A stretch of 64,000 nt of DNA from Marinirhabdus sp050859505. GTDB lineage: Bacteria > Bacteroidota > Bacteroidia > Flavobacteriales > Flavobacteriaceae. The notes beneath the pieces are model-generated. The model saw only the letters and a program-made list of their open reading frames with translations. It was not told the DNA's origin and ran no database searches. Made by a program: the position numbers and the translations under genes. Positions within the stretch are counted from its first letter, which is position 1. The number at the start of each line of letters is the position of its first letter. Below are positions 24,848 through 34,078 of the stretch, one piece after another. The stretch spans positions 2,170,001-2,234,000 of the forward strand of contig NZ_CP193934.1 of the NCBI RefSeq assembly GCF_050859505.1, given 5' to 3'.

Positions 24848-25423
24848 TTATCTACGGCTTCTTCTGCCTGCTCGTGCACTCTGCTGGCCAAACTGTTGCT
24901 TAGGTGCGTTGGCACGTTTCATCTGTTGTTTCATCATCTTAATCTGCTCGTCCATCATGTTGTGCTTGTCTAGTTGCTTTGCTTCTGCTAGCAGGATTTC
25001 AGCTTCACGTTTTCTATTCTTGGACATAGCAATTCCAGCGAGGTTCAATTTTGCCATTGCTAAATCTGCATCCATATTTAACCCTAACTCAATAGATTTT
25101 TTAAAGTATTTTTCGGCTTCATTCATATTGGTTTGAGAAACCATAAGACCATTCAAGTAATTGTAATAGCCTTGTTGTTTTTTTATTAAAGCACCTTCTG
25201 GATTTTTAATTTTATCCAACCATTTTTTGGCACCTTCGAAATCTTGTTTTCGTAGCCTAAGGAATGCTAGGAGTATAATTTCGTTTTTAAAATACAGAAA
25301 GAAGAACATGAAGGATAGTAGGATATACATAATACCGTTTCCTATATTTCCTTCCACAAATTGCCAGACAGAAAGACCTATGACTGCAAGACCTAAAATT
25401 AATTTTATATTTTTATTGAACAT
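24848..25423 (-). CDS. Membrane-anchored TPR-like protein
   Basis: The 191-residue protein has two adjacent membrane segments (about 9-28 and 33-50; IKLILGLAVIGLSVWQF and GNGIMYILLSFMFFFLYF), then helical repeats: FEGAKKWLDKIKNPE, MNEAEKYFKKSIELG and REAEILLAEAKQLDK fit tetratricopeptide units. It ends in a basic, Arg-rich tail (ARAGRRSRR). TPR units face the cytoplasm or periplasm and bind proteins; the target is unknown. I place the start at 25423 because the -7 box (25447-25454) lies downstream of the earlier in-frame ATG at 25465. Confidence 0.72.
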   Translation of the reverse strand: MFNKNIKLILGLAVIGLSVWQFVEGNIGNGIMYILLSFMFFFLYFKNEIILLAFLRLRKQDFEGAKKWLDKIKNPEGALIKKQQGYYNYLNGLMVSQTNMNEAEKYFKKSIELGLNMDADLAMAKLNLAGIAMSKNRKREAEILLAEAKQLDKHNMMDEQIKMMKQQMKRANAPKQQFGQQSARAGRRSRR

Positions 25424-25446
25424 ATAGTGCTTATTTTTGAAGGGGA

Positions 25447-25454
25447 CAAAGGTA
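25447..25454 (-). promoter_or_regulatory. -7 promoter box of the TPR protein gene
   Basis: Minus-strand TACCTTTG, followed 23 bases later by the ATG at 25423. It decides the start codon against an upstream ATG. Confidence 0.55.
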
Positions 25455-25556
25455 CATATTTCCATGAAGAAGTCACTAAATTTGGTGCTTGTAAAGATGA
25501 CCGACTCATAGTTTTTGTGAAATAGAAATTCTTTTTAATTATTTTTAGTTTAACAT

Positions 25557-25586
25557 TTGTCCTAGATAAAAAAGATTGTATATTTG
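25557..25586 (+). promoter_or_regulatory. Promoter of rpmH
   Basis: TTG (25557-25559), 19-base spacer, TATATTTG (25579-25586) followed by CACCC. The leader to rpmH is about 98 bases and contains GCCTAC (25592-25597) complementary to GTAGGC (25626-25631), a possible leader stem. Confidence 0.68.
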
Positions 25587-25691
25587 CACCCGCCTACGCA
25601 AAAGAGAATCTGTTGATTTGCTAATGTAGGCAAGCCAAACACACTGTAGGGCATAAAAAAATAAATTTCAGAAGATTTAACCCTTATTATA

Positions 25692-25853
25692 ATGAGCAAG
25701 AGAACATTTCAGCCATCAAAAAGAAAAAGAAGAAATAAGCACGGTTTTAGAGAGCGTATGGCATCTGTAAACGGACGCAAGGTTTTAGCTGCCCGTAGAG
25801 CAAAGGGGAGAAAGAAAATATCTGTTTCTTCTGAACCACGTCACAAAAAATAA
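25692..25853 (+). CDS. rpmH: 50S ribosomal protein L34 (bL34)
   Basis: A 53-residue, strongly basic protein: MSKRTFQPSKRKRRNKHGFR, then ERMASVNGRKVLAARRAKGRKK and a short extension SVSSEPRHKK. The family signature is complete; the C-terminal extension of about eight residues is characteristic of Bacteroidetes L34. It has its own promoter and terminator. dnaA and rnpA, which accompany rpmH in many bacteria, are not next to it. Confidence 0.97.
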   Translation: MSKRTFQPSKRKRRNKHGFRERMASVNGRKVLAARRAKGRKKISVSSEPRHKK

Positions 25854-25871
25854 TGTTGATAAGTCATACAT

Positions 25872-25908
25872 AAAAAAGGTGTTGTTTGTAAACAACACCT
25901 TTTTTTTA
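25872..25908 (+). terminator. Rho-independent terminator of rpmH
   Basis: GGTGTTGTTT (25878-25887) and AAACAACACC (25890-25899), A-run before and T-run after (25901-25907). Confidence 0.9.
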
Positions 25909-25955
25909 TACCCTAACGAATCGTAATTTTACCGCACTTTTAAAAGTTCCTAGAA

Positions 25956-28808
25956 ATGCCCAAAAACGACAAAATAAAATCCATTCTCCTAATAGGCTCA
26001 GGGCCTATTATTATTGGTCAAGCCTGTGAGTTCGATTATTCTGGTTCACAATCTTTACGCTCTCTTCGTGAAGATGGAATAGAAACCGTACTCATAAACA
26101 GCAACCCTGCCACTATTATGACAGACCCGTCCATGGCAGACCACGTGTACCTGTTGCCATTGACCACAAAATCTATTGTTAAAATACTAAAAGAGCATCC
26201 GCAGATTGATGCGGTGTTGCCAACCATGGGAGGCCAAACAGCTCTAAATCTTTGTATTGAGGCAGATGAAAAAGGAATCTGGAAAGATTTTAATGTAGAA
26301 ATTGTTGGTGTAGATATAGACGCCATTAATATTACTGAAGACAGAGAGAAATTTAGAACATTAATGGAGAAGATTGGTGTCCCTATGGCACCTCAAGCCA
26401 CAGCAACATCCTATCTGGAAGGAAAGGAAATTGCACAGGAGTTTGGATTTCCATTGGTGATTAGAGCCTCTTACACGTTGGGTGGGGCAGGTGCTTCTAT
26501 TGTATATAAACCCGAAGATTTTGATGAGTTGCTCACGCGCGGTCTGGAAATTTCGCCTATTCATGAGGTGATGATAGACAAAGCGATGATGGGCTGGAAA
26601 GAATACGAATTGGAATTACTACGCGACCATAACGATAATGTAGTAATTATTTGTACCATCGAGAATATGGACCCTATGGGGATTCATACAGGAGATTCTA
26701 TTACCGTGGCACCAGCAATGACCTTGAGCGACCGCACCTTCCAGCGTATGCGTGATATGGCCATTAAAATGATGCGTAGCATTGGTGACTTTGCCGGAGG
26801 GTGTAATGTGCAATTTGCAGTAAGCCCAGATGAGAAAGAAGATATTATTGCTATTGAGATTAACCCAAGAGTATCTCGTTCTTCTGCATTGGCTTCAAAA
26901 GCAACTGGATATCCTATTGCAAAAATTGCTTCAAAATTGGCTATTGGATATAATTTGGATGAATTAAATAACCAAATTACAAAATCTACTTCGGCATTAT
27001 TTGAACCTACTTTAGATTATGTCATTGTTAAGATACCGCGATGGAATTTTGATAAATTTGAAGGGTCAGACAGAACCTTAGGCCTACAAATGAAATCTGT
27101 TGGGGAAGTAATGGGAATTGGACGTTCGTTCCAGGAAGCCCTGCACAAAGCCACACAGTCATTAGAAATTAAGCGTAATGGTTTAGGAGCCGACGGAAAA
27201 AGCTATACTGACTACGACCAAATAATCGACAAACTTACCAATGCTAGTTGGGATCGTGTGTTTGTGATTTACGATGCCATACAAATGGGGATTCCGTTGA
27301 GTAGAATTCACGAAATCACTAAAATTGATATGTGGTTCTTACGTCAATACGAAGAACTGTATTTATTGGAAAAAGAAATTTCAACGTATACACTGGATAC
27401 CCTTCCAAGAGAGCTATTGCTGGAAGCAAAACAAAAAGGCTACGGGGACCGCCAGATTGCCCATATGCTGAAATGTCTGGAAAGCCAAGTATATAAGAAA
27501 CGAGAAGAGTTAAACATTCAGCGCGTGTACAAATTGGTAGACACCTGTGCTGCCGAATTTAAAGCGCAAACACCATATTACTACTCAACCTTCGAAAATG
27601 AAGTAGAAACTGCCGATGGAACCCGATATGTAGAAAATGATAGTGTAGTTACCGATAAAAAGAAAGTTATTGTTTTAGGGTCTGGCCCTAACCGAATTGG
27701 TCAGGGAATTGAATTTGATTACTGCTGTGTGCACGGAGTTTTAGCCGCAGCCGAATGTGGGTACGAAACAATTATGATTAACTGTAATCCTGAAACGGTT
27801 TCAACCGATTTTGACGTAGCAGACAAACTCTATTTTGAACCGGTATTCTGGGAACATATCTACGATATTATTCGTCACGAAAAGCCTGAAGGTGTTATCG
27901 TTCAGTTAGGTGGGCAAACAGCGCTTAAGTTGGCTGAAAAGTTAGAGCGCTACGGTGTTAAGATCATGGGAACGAGTTATCAAGCCTTAGATTTGGCTGA
28001 AGATCGCGGAAGTTTCAGTACCATCTTAAAAGATAATAATATTCCATATCCAGAATTTGGAGTTGCCGAAACTACTGAAGAAGCCCTAAAGCTTGCAGAT
28101 ACCTTAGATTTCCCATTATTAATAAGACCTTCCTACGTATTGGGCGGACAGGGAATGAAAATTGTCATCAACAAAAAAGAACTGGAAGAACACGTAGTAG
28201 ATTTATTACGTAAAATCCCGAATAATAAATTGTTACTGGATCATTATTTAGACGGCGCGATAGAAGCCGAAGCAGATGCTATTTGCGATGGTGAAAATGT
28301 ATATATCATCGGTATCATGGAGCATATTGAGCCGTGTGGCGTTCACTCGGGGGATAGTAATGCTACCTTACCGCCGTTCAATTTAGGAGATCTGGTGCTT
28401 CAGCAAATTAAAGATCATACTAAGAAAATTGCACTGGCTTTAAATACAGTTGGTTTAATTAACGTACAATTCGCCATAAAAGATGAGAAAGTGTATATCA
28501 TTGAGGCGAATCCAAGAGCCTCGCGTACGGTTCCTTTCATTGCAAAAGCATACAAAGAACCCTATGTAAACTATGCGACCAAAGTAATGCTAGGTGAAAA
28601 GAAGGTAACCGATTTCAATTTTAATCCACAATTGGAAGGATATGCCATCAAGCAGCCGGTCTTCAGTTTTAATAAGTTTCCTAATGTGAATAAACAATTA
28701 GGGCCGGAAATGAAGAGTACTGGAGAAAGCATCTTATTTATAGATAGCCTAAAAGACGATGAATTCTACGAGTTGTATTCTAGACGAAAAATGTACTTGA
28801 GTAAATAA
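25956..28808 (+). CDS. carB: Carbamoyl-phosphate synthase large subunit, without the allosteric domain
   Basis: The 950-residue protein has two ATP-grasp halves: 1-400 (IGSGPIIIGQACEFDYSG, MGGQTALN, PRVSRSSALASKATGYP) and about 560-940 (LGSGPNRIGQGIEFDYCC, QLGGQTALK, NPRASRTVPFIAKAYKEP), linked by the oligomerisation region. It ends shortly after the second ATP-grasp; the roughly 120-residue MGS-like domain that binds UMP and ornithine in the 1073-residue E. coli enzyme is missing. It makes carbamoyl phosphate for pyrimidine and arginine synthesis together with CarA, which is not adjacent. A box resembling the -7 (TAATTTTA, 25924-25931) precedes it. Confidence 0.95.
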   Translation: MPKNDKIKSILLIGSGPIIIGQACEFDYSGSQSLRSLREDGIETVLINSNPATIMTDPSMADHVYLLPLTTKSIVKILKEHPQIDAVLPTMGGQTALNLCIEADEKGIWKDFNVEIVGVDIDAINITEDREKFRTLMEKIGVPMAPQATATSYLEGKEIAQEFGFPLVIRASYTLGGAGASIVYKPEDFDELLTRGLEISPIHEVMIDKAMMGWKEYELELLRDHNDNVVIICTIENMDPMGIHTGDSITVAPAMTLSDRTFQRMRDMAIKMMRSIGDFAGGCNVQFAVSPDEKEDIIAIEINPRVSRSSALASKATGYPIAKIASKLAIGYNLDELNNQITKSTSALFEPTLDYVIVKIPRWNFDKFEGSDRTLGLQMKSVGEVMGIGRSFQEALHKATQSLEIKRNGLGADGKSYTDYDQIIDKLTNASWDRVFVIYDAIQMGIPLSRIHEITKIDMWFLRQYEELYLLEKEISTYTLDTLPRELLLEAKQKGYGDRQIAHMLKCLESQVYKKREELNIQRVYKLVDTCAAEFKAQTPYYYSTFENEVETADGTRYVENDSVVTDKKKVIVLGSGPNRIGQGIEFDYCCVHGVLAAAECGYETIMINCNPETVSTDFDVADKLYFEPVFWEHIYDIIRHEKPEGVIVQLGGQTALKLAEKLERYGVKIMGTSYQALDLAEDRGSFSTILKDNNIPYPEFGVAETTEEALKLADTLDFPLLIRPSYVLGGQGMKIVINKKELEEHVVDLLRKIPNNKLLLDHYLDGAIEAEADAICDGENVYIIGIMEHIEPCGVHSGDSNATLPPFNLGDLVLQQIKDHTKKIALALNTVGLINVQFAIKDEKVYIIEANPRASRTVPFIAKAYKEPYVNYATKVMLGEKKVTDFNFNPQLEGYAIKQPVFSFNKFPNVNKQLGPEMKSTGESILFIDSLKDDEFYELYSRRKMYLSK

Positions 28809-28830
28809 GTTACTTAAAAACACAAAACAA

Positions 28831-28865
28831 AAGCTCCGTGATGCTATGCATTTCGGGGCTTTTTA
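28831..28865 (+). terminator. Rho-independent terminator of carB
   Basis: AAGCTCCG (28831-28838) and CGGGGCTT (28854-28861, one G-T pair), then T-run. It overlaps the 3' end of the convergent gene. Confidence 0.8.
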
Positions 28866-29228
28866 TTTGTTGAAAAAGGGCGAGGGTTCTTCCTCAACTT
28901 GGTCTATGAAGTATTTTGTATCACCCCAAAAAACAAAAGTGCTGTAGCGTTCCACATAACGCACTTTTACATAACGACCTTGTAGCTCATTCAATTTCTC
29001 AATAACCTCTTCCTCCTTATCCAATACCGAAAACTGAAAAATCTGTGCGCCACTAATTCCCTGGCTTATTTCACCCTCCCATGTTTTAAAAAGCACCCCT
29101 TTTTTAGTGACTTTTATAAGTTCTCCTGCGCGTGTTCCCTCACTATAAGGCACATAATATACAAATGCAAAATAGAGCAAATAGATGGCTATAAGACTTC
29201 CAAGAATGATAAAGAGTATTTTTTTCAT
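28863..29228 (-). CDS. Small membrane-anchored protein of unknown function (SEGTRAG family)
   Basis: The 121-residue protein has one N-terminal membrane segment (about 4-27), then YSEGTRAGELIKVTKKGVLFKTWEGE, and a small beta-rich domain. This short family is common in Bacteroidetes and is often labelled 6-phosphogluconate dehydrogenase by error; nothing in it resembles a dehydrogenase. The soluble part should face the periplasm. Function unknown. It is the last of three minus-strand genes (rmuC, a small membrane protein, this one) and is 29 bases from its neighbour. Confidence 0.7.
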   Translation of the reverse strand: MKKILFIILGSLIAIYLLYFAFVYYVPYSEGTRAGELIKVTKKGVLFKTWEGEISQGISGAQIFQFSVLDKEEEVIEKLNELQGRYVKVRYVERYSTFVFWGDTKYFIDQVEEEPSPFFNK

Positions 29229-29257
29229 AAGATTAGTCCCGATGTATCGGAAGTTTT

Positions 29258-29485
29258 TTAATCGTGATCCTTAAATTTTGTGTCTTTAATTTTGATGAAC
29301 GTAACGATGCAACAAGCAATTCCGATTAATAATACGAATCCACCAAAAATTGTTAACGCATCTTCAATATTTTTAGAGTTTGGGGATGCTTGGTAATTGG
29401 ATGTTATAAGTAAGATGCCTCCTATAAAGGTAGTAATACTTAAAATGATATAGACGAGTAAGTCTAATTTAATCAAGGTCTTCAT
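29258..29485 (-). CDS. Small two-segment membrane protein
   Basis: The 75-residue protein has two hydrophobic segments (about 9-27 and 45-64) and a charged tail (KIKDTKFKDHD). No family is recognised. Its start codon lies 17 bases inside the 3' end of rmuC, so it is probably translated from the same mRNA by coupling. Function unknown. Confidence 0.6.
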   Translation of the reverse strand: MKTLIKLDLLVYIILSITTFIGGILLITSNYQASPNSKNIEDALTIFGGFVLLIGIACCIVTFIKIKDTKFKDHD

Positions 29486-30800
29486 TTTCTTCGGCTCTTT
29501 TAATTATTTTTTCGGGCAATGCCTTTTTTGCTTTAGCACCCATTTTTTTTAGTTTTTCTACGCTGGTAATCAAGTTTCCTTTGCCTTCAAAAAGCTTGTT
29601 CATAGCTGCAGAATAGTCGCTTTTTGCGTCATCCATTTTCTTGCCAACACCTGTTAGGTCTTTAATTAATCCTGCAAATTTATCATACAAAGCACCCGCT
29701 TGCCTGGAGATTTCAATAGCGTTGCGTTGTTGCTTTTCATTGGTCCACATAGAATCGATAGTACGTAAGGTAGCAAGTAAGGTAGAAGGCGTCACAATAA
29801 TGATGTTCTGCTCAAAAGCTTTGTTATAAATACTGTTGTCTTTATTAATAGCAATGGCAAAAGCAGGTTCAATAGGCACAAAGAGCAACACAAAATCCGG
29901 ACTTTCCATTTCGTAAATGTCCTGATAGTTTTTCGCACTTAACTGGTCTACGTGCCGTTTTAAAGAAAGTAAATGCTCCTTTAAGTAACGTTCTTTTAAT
30001 TCGCCATCTTCTTCATTTACATAGCGTTCATACCCTACGAGCGATACTTTACTGTCAATAACCATGCGTTTGTTATCGGGTAAATGAATTACCACATCCG
30101 GCAGGATACGCTTGCCATCAACGTTCGTAAAGCTGTTTTGTACAAAATACTCCCGATCTTTTTCGAGACCACTTTTTTCTAACACTTTTTCTAAGACTAG
30201 CTCACCCCAATTTCCTTGTATTTTACTGTCGCCTTTTAATGCTTTGGTAAGATTGGTGGCTTCTTTAGACATTTGTTCATTGAGCTCTTTCAGGCCAATG
30301 ATTTGCTGGCGGAGCATCGCATGCCGGTCGATACTTTCTTTGTGGGTGTCTTCTACTTTTTTCTCGAACTTTTCAATCTTGTCCTGAAGCGGTTTTAAGA
30401 TGACGTCGATATTATCTTTGTTCTGCTTTGTGAATTTATTGGAGTTATCGGCTAAAATCTTATTCGCCAGATTCTCAAATTCCTTGGTAAATTTTTCCTG
30501 AAGCTTCTCCACTTCGGCTTTCTGTTCGCGGTTTTTATGATCCAGATTCTCAAACTCGGCATTGCGTCGTACGAGTTCGCCATTCAAAAAATCTTTTTCT
30601 TTTCTAATTAATTCACGTTCATTTAAAACCGTGGTAAAACGTTCTTCCAGTTTTTCTTGTTGAAAATTAGCTTGCTGCAAACGTTCTTCCAGTTTTCCAG
30701 TTTCGGTCTTCATTTTTAAGCGAGCAAATAGATTGCCCAGGAAAGCCCCGATTAATAGGCAAACTGCGGCGAGAAGGAGGAAAAGTAAGGTTTCGTTCAA
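29469..30800 (-). CDS. rmuC: DNA recombination protein RmuC
   Basis: The 443-residue protein begins at a TTG codon and has an N-terminal membrane anchor (4-24), a long coiled coil (about 30-180) and the RmuC domain with KIQGNWGELVLEKVLEKSGL, ILPDVVIHLPDNKRMVIDSKVSL and FVPIEPAFA. RmuC limits inversions at short inverted repeats and has a nuclease-like PD-(D/E)XK core (the VVIHLP...VIDSKV strands). This is interesting here, because the window is rich in short inverted repeats. The two small membrane genes downstream are on the same strand. Confidence 0.92.
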   Translation of the reverse strand: MNETLLFLLLAAVCLLIGAFLGNLFARLKMKTETGKLEERLQQANFQQEKLEERFTTVLNERELIRKEKDFLNGELVRRNAEFENLDHKNREQKAEVEKLQEKFTKEFENLANKILADNSNKFTKQNKDNIDVILKPLQDKIEKFEKKVEDTHKESIDRHAMLRQQIIGLKELNEQMSKEATNLTKALKGDSKIQGNWGELVLEKVLEKSGLEKDREYFVQNSFTNVDGKRILPDVVIHLPDNKRMVIDSKVSLVGYERYVNEEDGELKERYLKEHLLSLKRHVDQLSAKNYQDIYEMESPDFVLLFVPIEPAFAIAINKDNSIYNKAFEQNIIIVTPSTLLATLRTIDSMWTNEKQQRNAIEISRQAGALYDKFAGLIKDLTGVGKKMDDAKSDYSAAMNKLFEGKGNLITSVEKLKKMGAKAKKALPEKIIKRAEENEDLD

Positions 30801-30847
30801 GGTTTATAGAAAGGTTTGAAATTGATAAAATTTGAATTTTAAAGATA

Positions 30848-31642
30848 CTATTTTCGTATTGAAAACCGCCCCGTGTTTTTATCAAATGCAATCGTATCCT
30901 TCGGAAAAAGCGCATCAAAACTACCCGCTTCAATGAGCTTACAAGGTTGCTCACAAACTACCGAAGTTTCCGTCATCACGATCATCGTATCGCTTAACTG
31001 AATCGCTAAATCAATTTCGTGGGTGGAAAATAAAATGGTTTTTCCTGTTTCAGCAGTAAGTTGTTTCAGCAGTTTCAAAATATAGGCGCGGTGGTATAAA
31101 TCTAAGTGCGTGGTAGGTTCGTCTAATAAAATAAGTGGGGTGTCCTGTGCCAGAGCTCTTGCGATAGAAGCGCGTTGCAATTGCCCGTCACTTAGCTCGA
31201 AGCATTTTTTATAAGCAAGCTTTTCAGTATCCGTGATTTCTAATGCGTATTTAATTTGTTTCTTGTCGGTTTCGGATAAAGAACCCATCCAATTGGTATA
31301 CGGTTGTCTGCCCAGAGTAACCAATTCCTGCACCGTTAAGTTTTTGGAGGCGGGTGCTTCGGTTAATACCACGCTTAATTGGGTAGCGAGAACGAGACTC
31401 GATAATCCTGAAAGATTTTGACCATTAATTTCAATGCTGCCAGAAACGATGGGTTGCATCCCTACCAAACTCCGAAGCAAAGTAGATTTACCAACTCCAT
31501 TGGCGCCCACCAAACCTATTAATTCGCCTTGCTCCAATTCAAAATGGATGTTTTCAGCAACTGGGATCGGTTTCTTTTTACTGAAATATCCTACCGAAAG
31601 ATCGGTCGCTTTTAGAACGGTATGTGGTTTTTCAGCTATCAT
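30848..31642 (-). CDS. btuD: ABC transporter ATPase, vitamin B12/iron-siderophore type
   Basis: The 264-residue protein has Walker A GANGVGKST (46-54), signature LSDGQ (150-154), Walker B LILLDEP (about 170-176) and a switch His in FSTHEID. It belongs to the FecE/BtuD group that pairs with FecCD-type permeases. The permease and binding protein lie directly upstream on the same strand, and a B12 riboswitch/receptor pair diverges from them, so vitamin B12 (or another corrinoid) is the best-supported substrate. A 159-base gap with a large inverted repeat separates it from the permease. Confidence 0.88.
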   Translation of the reverse strand: MIAEKPHTVLKATDLSVGYFSKKKPIPVAENIHFELEQGELIGLVGANGVGKSTLLRSLVGMQPIVSGSIEINGQNLSGLSSLVLATQLSVVLTEAPASKNLTVQELVTLGRQPYTNWMGSLSETDKKQIKYALEITDTEKLAYKKCFELSDGQLQRASIARALAQDTPLILLDEPTTHLDLYHRAYILKLLKQLTAETGKTILFSTHEIDLAIQLSDTMIVMTETSVVCEQPCKLIEAGSFDALFPKDTIAFDKNTGRFSIRK

Positions 31643-31688
31643 TAAAAATTAAAATCTGTATTTAATTTACAAAAATTTAGTTATAAAT

Positions 31689-31761
31689 GTTGTCGGTTCG
31701 AGCGCAGTCGAGAACTATTGGATATTTCAAATTAGGTTTCGACTGCGCTCAACCAGACAAC
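31689..31761. repeat. Large imperfect inverted repeat between permease and ATPase genes
   Basis: Left arm GTTGTC.GGTT.CGAGCGCAGTCGA (31689-31711) and right arm TTCGACTGCGCTCAACC.GACAAC (31738-31761) are complementary over about 24 bases with one or two mismatches; the loop is about 25 bases. The G+C-rich arms stand out. TTCGACTGCGCTCAACC is a string I recall as dispersed in several flavobacterial genomes. Confidence 0.8.
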
Positions 31762-31801
31762 AGTAATTAAAATAGTTAATAATATTTTTTTTCTGAGATC
31801 A

Positions 31802-32833
31802 TTAAAACAATAATTTTCGCTTGCGAACCAATAACCAGATCACTACAGGAGCGCCCAATAGCGAAGTAATAGCGTTAATGGGCAAGGTGTATTCACTGCT
31901 TGGCAATTGCGCCACAGTATCGCATAATAGCATTAAAATGGCTCCCGAAAGCATCACGGCGGGTAATAAGGTAAAGTGATTGGAACTTTTAAAATATTGT
32001 CGCGTCATATGTGGTACTGCTAATCCTACAAAGGCAATAGGTCCCACAAATGCTGTGATACCGCCTGCCAGAATACTGGTTGCCAAAATGATGAGTATGG
32101 TGGTTCTTTTGATTCTCACGCCCATACTTTTCGCATAATTTTCGCCCAGAAGTAAGGCGTTCAAAGATTTTCCACTGCTGAAGGCTAACAAGAAACCTAA
32201 CAAACAACAAAGTATCATAATTACAACTCCGCTCCAGGACTGATTCCCCAAACTTCCGAAACTCCAAAAAATAAATTGCTGTAATTTTTCAGCATTCGTG
32301 AAATAGGAGAGTACTGAAACTACTGCCGCCGTCACACTTCCAAACATTAATCCTATGATTAAAATAGCCATGGTATCTTTTATTTTGAACGTGACCGACA
32401 ATACTGCCAGCAATACCAAAAAACTCCCAATAGCCGAAGCGATTACCAGGCTCCATTGGCTTACTAACACACTGCCAAAAAAACCGCCAAAAGCGCCTGC
32501 GCCTAAAATCAAGATAGCAACACCCAAACTTGCGCCACTACTCAATCCTAACACAAAAGGTCCTGCTAACGGATTTCGAAACAAAGTCTGCATCAACAAT
32601 CCTGAAACGGCCAGCGCACTTCCCGTTAAGATGGCGGTGATGGCTTTGGGTACTCTGTATTCGGTGATGATAAAGCGCCATGTTTCTTTACTGGCGCCTT
32701 GTCCGAAAAGAGAACTTATCACATCACCCAAGGGAATAGAAACTGAACCTAAACTTACATTCAATAAAAGCGCCAATAAAAGCAAAATTGCTAATATCCA
32801 AAAGTAACGCGTATGTTTTTTCACCGATTGCAC
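31802..32833 (-). CDS. btuC: ABC transporter permease, FecCD family (BtuC-like)
   Basis: The 343-residue protein has about ten membrane segments and FecCD features: LTGSALAVSGLLMQTLFRNPLAGPF near residue 60 and GPIAFVGLAVPHMTR around residue 270, the cytoplasmic loop that contacts the ATPase. It begins with GTG at 32833, whose first base is the last base of the binding-protein stop codon (TAG/GTG overlap), so the two are translationally coupled. Together with the ATPase downstream it forms the inner-membrane importer. Confidence 0.9.
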   Translation of the reverse strand: MQSVKKHTRYFWILAILLLLALLLNVSLGSVSIPLGDVISSLFGQGASKETWRFIITEYRVPKAITAILTGSALAVSGLLMQTLFRNPLAGPFVLGLSSGASLGVAILILGAGAFGGFFGSVLVSQWSLVIASAIGSFLVLLAVLSVTFKIKDTMAILIIGLMFGSVTAAVVSVLSYFTNAEKLQQFIFWSFGSLGNQSWSGVVIMILCCLLGFLLAFSSGKSLNALLLGENYAKSMGVRIKRTTILIILATSILAGGITAFVGPIAFVGLAVPHMTRQYFKSSNHFTLLPAVMLSGAILMLLCDTVAQLPSSEYTLPINAITSLLGAPVVIWLLVRKRKLLF

Positions 32834-33969
32834 TAGTCAAGTTTGCTGAAAAAATACAATTCGTACTCTGGAAGTAATTCCGGATGTAATATTTTAATCA
32901 TATCCTTTAATACCAGATCGGGTCGGTTTGGTGCCAATTCATAATAAATTACACCGCCGGTGGCTCCTTTTTTAGTGGTAAAACTAAATACGTGATCTTG
33001 CTGAAACGCATCAAATTCCGCATATACTTTAGTGTATTCTTCCATTTGTGAACGGCTGGTAAATTGTCCGGGTCCAATCCAATAGTTAGCTAATTTCCCC
33101 TTCTCCAAAACCGATTCTACATTCAGTGCAATACTGCCCGTCCCTTCACTTTCTTTCCAGAGATAATCCCCATTCGCATCCGCAATAAACTGTGCTGCCC
33201 AGCTGTCTCCCTGCGGAAGATACCAGATATCTTTATACATGGCGCCGCTTAAAACGGTTGGGGTTTCTGTAGCTTGCTGTGCTACTTTTTTTGCTGAAAG
33301 ATATTCCGTTTTAATGCTGTTGAAAATGCTATCTGCTTCTTTTTCTTTATTAAAAAGCACTCCGAAGAATTTAATCCATTCGGCTTTTCCCAAGGGTGTA
33401 GTTTCGGTCCAATCTGCATTGTACAAAACGGGAATTCCTGTTTTTTCGATGGTTGCTACGGTTTTATTGTCGCCCTCTACGGCAAATGTGATGACGGCAT
33501 CTGGGCTTAATTCTATTAAAATCTCGGTATTAATACTTTCGTTTTTACCTAGTTCTTTAATTTTTCCGCTATCAATATTTTTGCGCGTTGCTTCAGAAGA
33601 AATATATGCAAGATTTGGAAAACCTACTAGTTTTTCAATAACTCCCAAAGATTCTAATGATGGAATATGCGTTGTAGACGTTACCACTATAGAGGTAAGC
33701 GGTGTTTCCACTATAGCGTCAAAATCATCTTTATTAGGAAGCGCTGTTCCTTTTTCAACCAAAGCATAGGTAAATTCTTTTTCGGCGCCTGGCCAGGGGT
33801 TGGTGATGGTGATAGTTTTATAGCCGTCGTGATTTTTAATGATAAAACCTTCCGCAAAATCGGTGGTTAGTTCTGAAATTTCAGCCGTAGTATTTTCCGT
33901 TTTTTGAGTTTCGGTTTTACAGGAGATAAGGACTAAAGTAAAGGTTAAGAGTATAAGAATTTGTTTCAT
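32833..33969 (-). CDS. btuF: Periplasmic/lipoprotein substrate-binding protein (BtuF-like)
   Basis: From the ATG at 33969 the protein has 378 residues, with a lipobox (LVLISC, C17). It has the helical-backbone two-lobe fold of the Fe3+-siderophore/B12 binding proteins: TSIVVTSTTHIPSLESLGVIEKLVGFPNLAY in lobe 1 and the linker helix, then LPQGDSWAAQFIADANGDYLW in lobe 2. An upstream in-frame ATG at 34095 would add 42 residues without signal-peptide character and is rejected. The gene is first in the btuFCD operon and diverges from the riboswitch-controlled receptor gene. Confidence 0.88.
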   Translation of the reverse strand: MKQILILLTFTLVLISCKTETQKTENTTAEISELTTDFAEGFIIKNHDGYKTITITNPWPGAEKEFTYALVEKGTALPNKDDFDAIVETPLTSIVVTSTTHIPSLESLGVIEKLVGFPNLAYISSEATRKNIDSGKIKELGKNESINTEILIELSPDAVITFAVEGDNKTVATIEKTGIPVLYNADWTETTPLGKAEWIKFFGVLFNKEKEADSIFNSIKTEYLSAKKVAQQATETPTVLSGAMYKDIWYLPQGDSWAAQFIADANGDYLWKESEGTGSIALNVESVLEKGKLANYWIGPGQFTSRSQMEEYTKVYAEFDAFQQDHVFSFTTKKGATGGVIYYELAPNRPDLVLKDMIKILHPELLPEYELYFFSKLD

Positions 33970-34078
33970 TTCAGAAAATAATGGATTTTGTTTGGTGGTA
34001 AAGATAGCCAAATACACTATTTTCGCACCGAATTTTGGTGAATGTCTTACAAACTGTACTACATTCTTAAAAGGGAAA

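Noticed and set aside
28863..29228. 6-phosphogluconate dehydrogenase label for the 121-residue protein
   Set aside because: It is far too short, with one membrane segment and no dinucleotide-binding motif; the label is a known annotation error in this family as I recall it.
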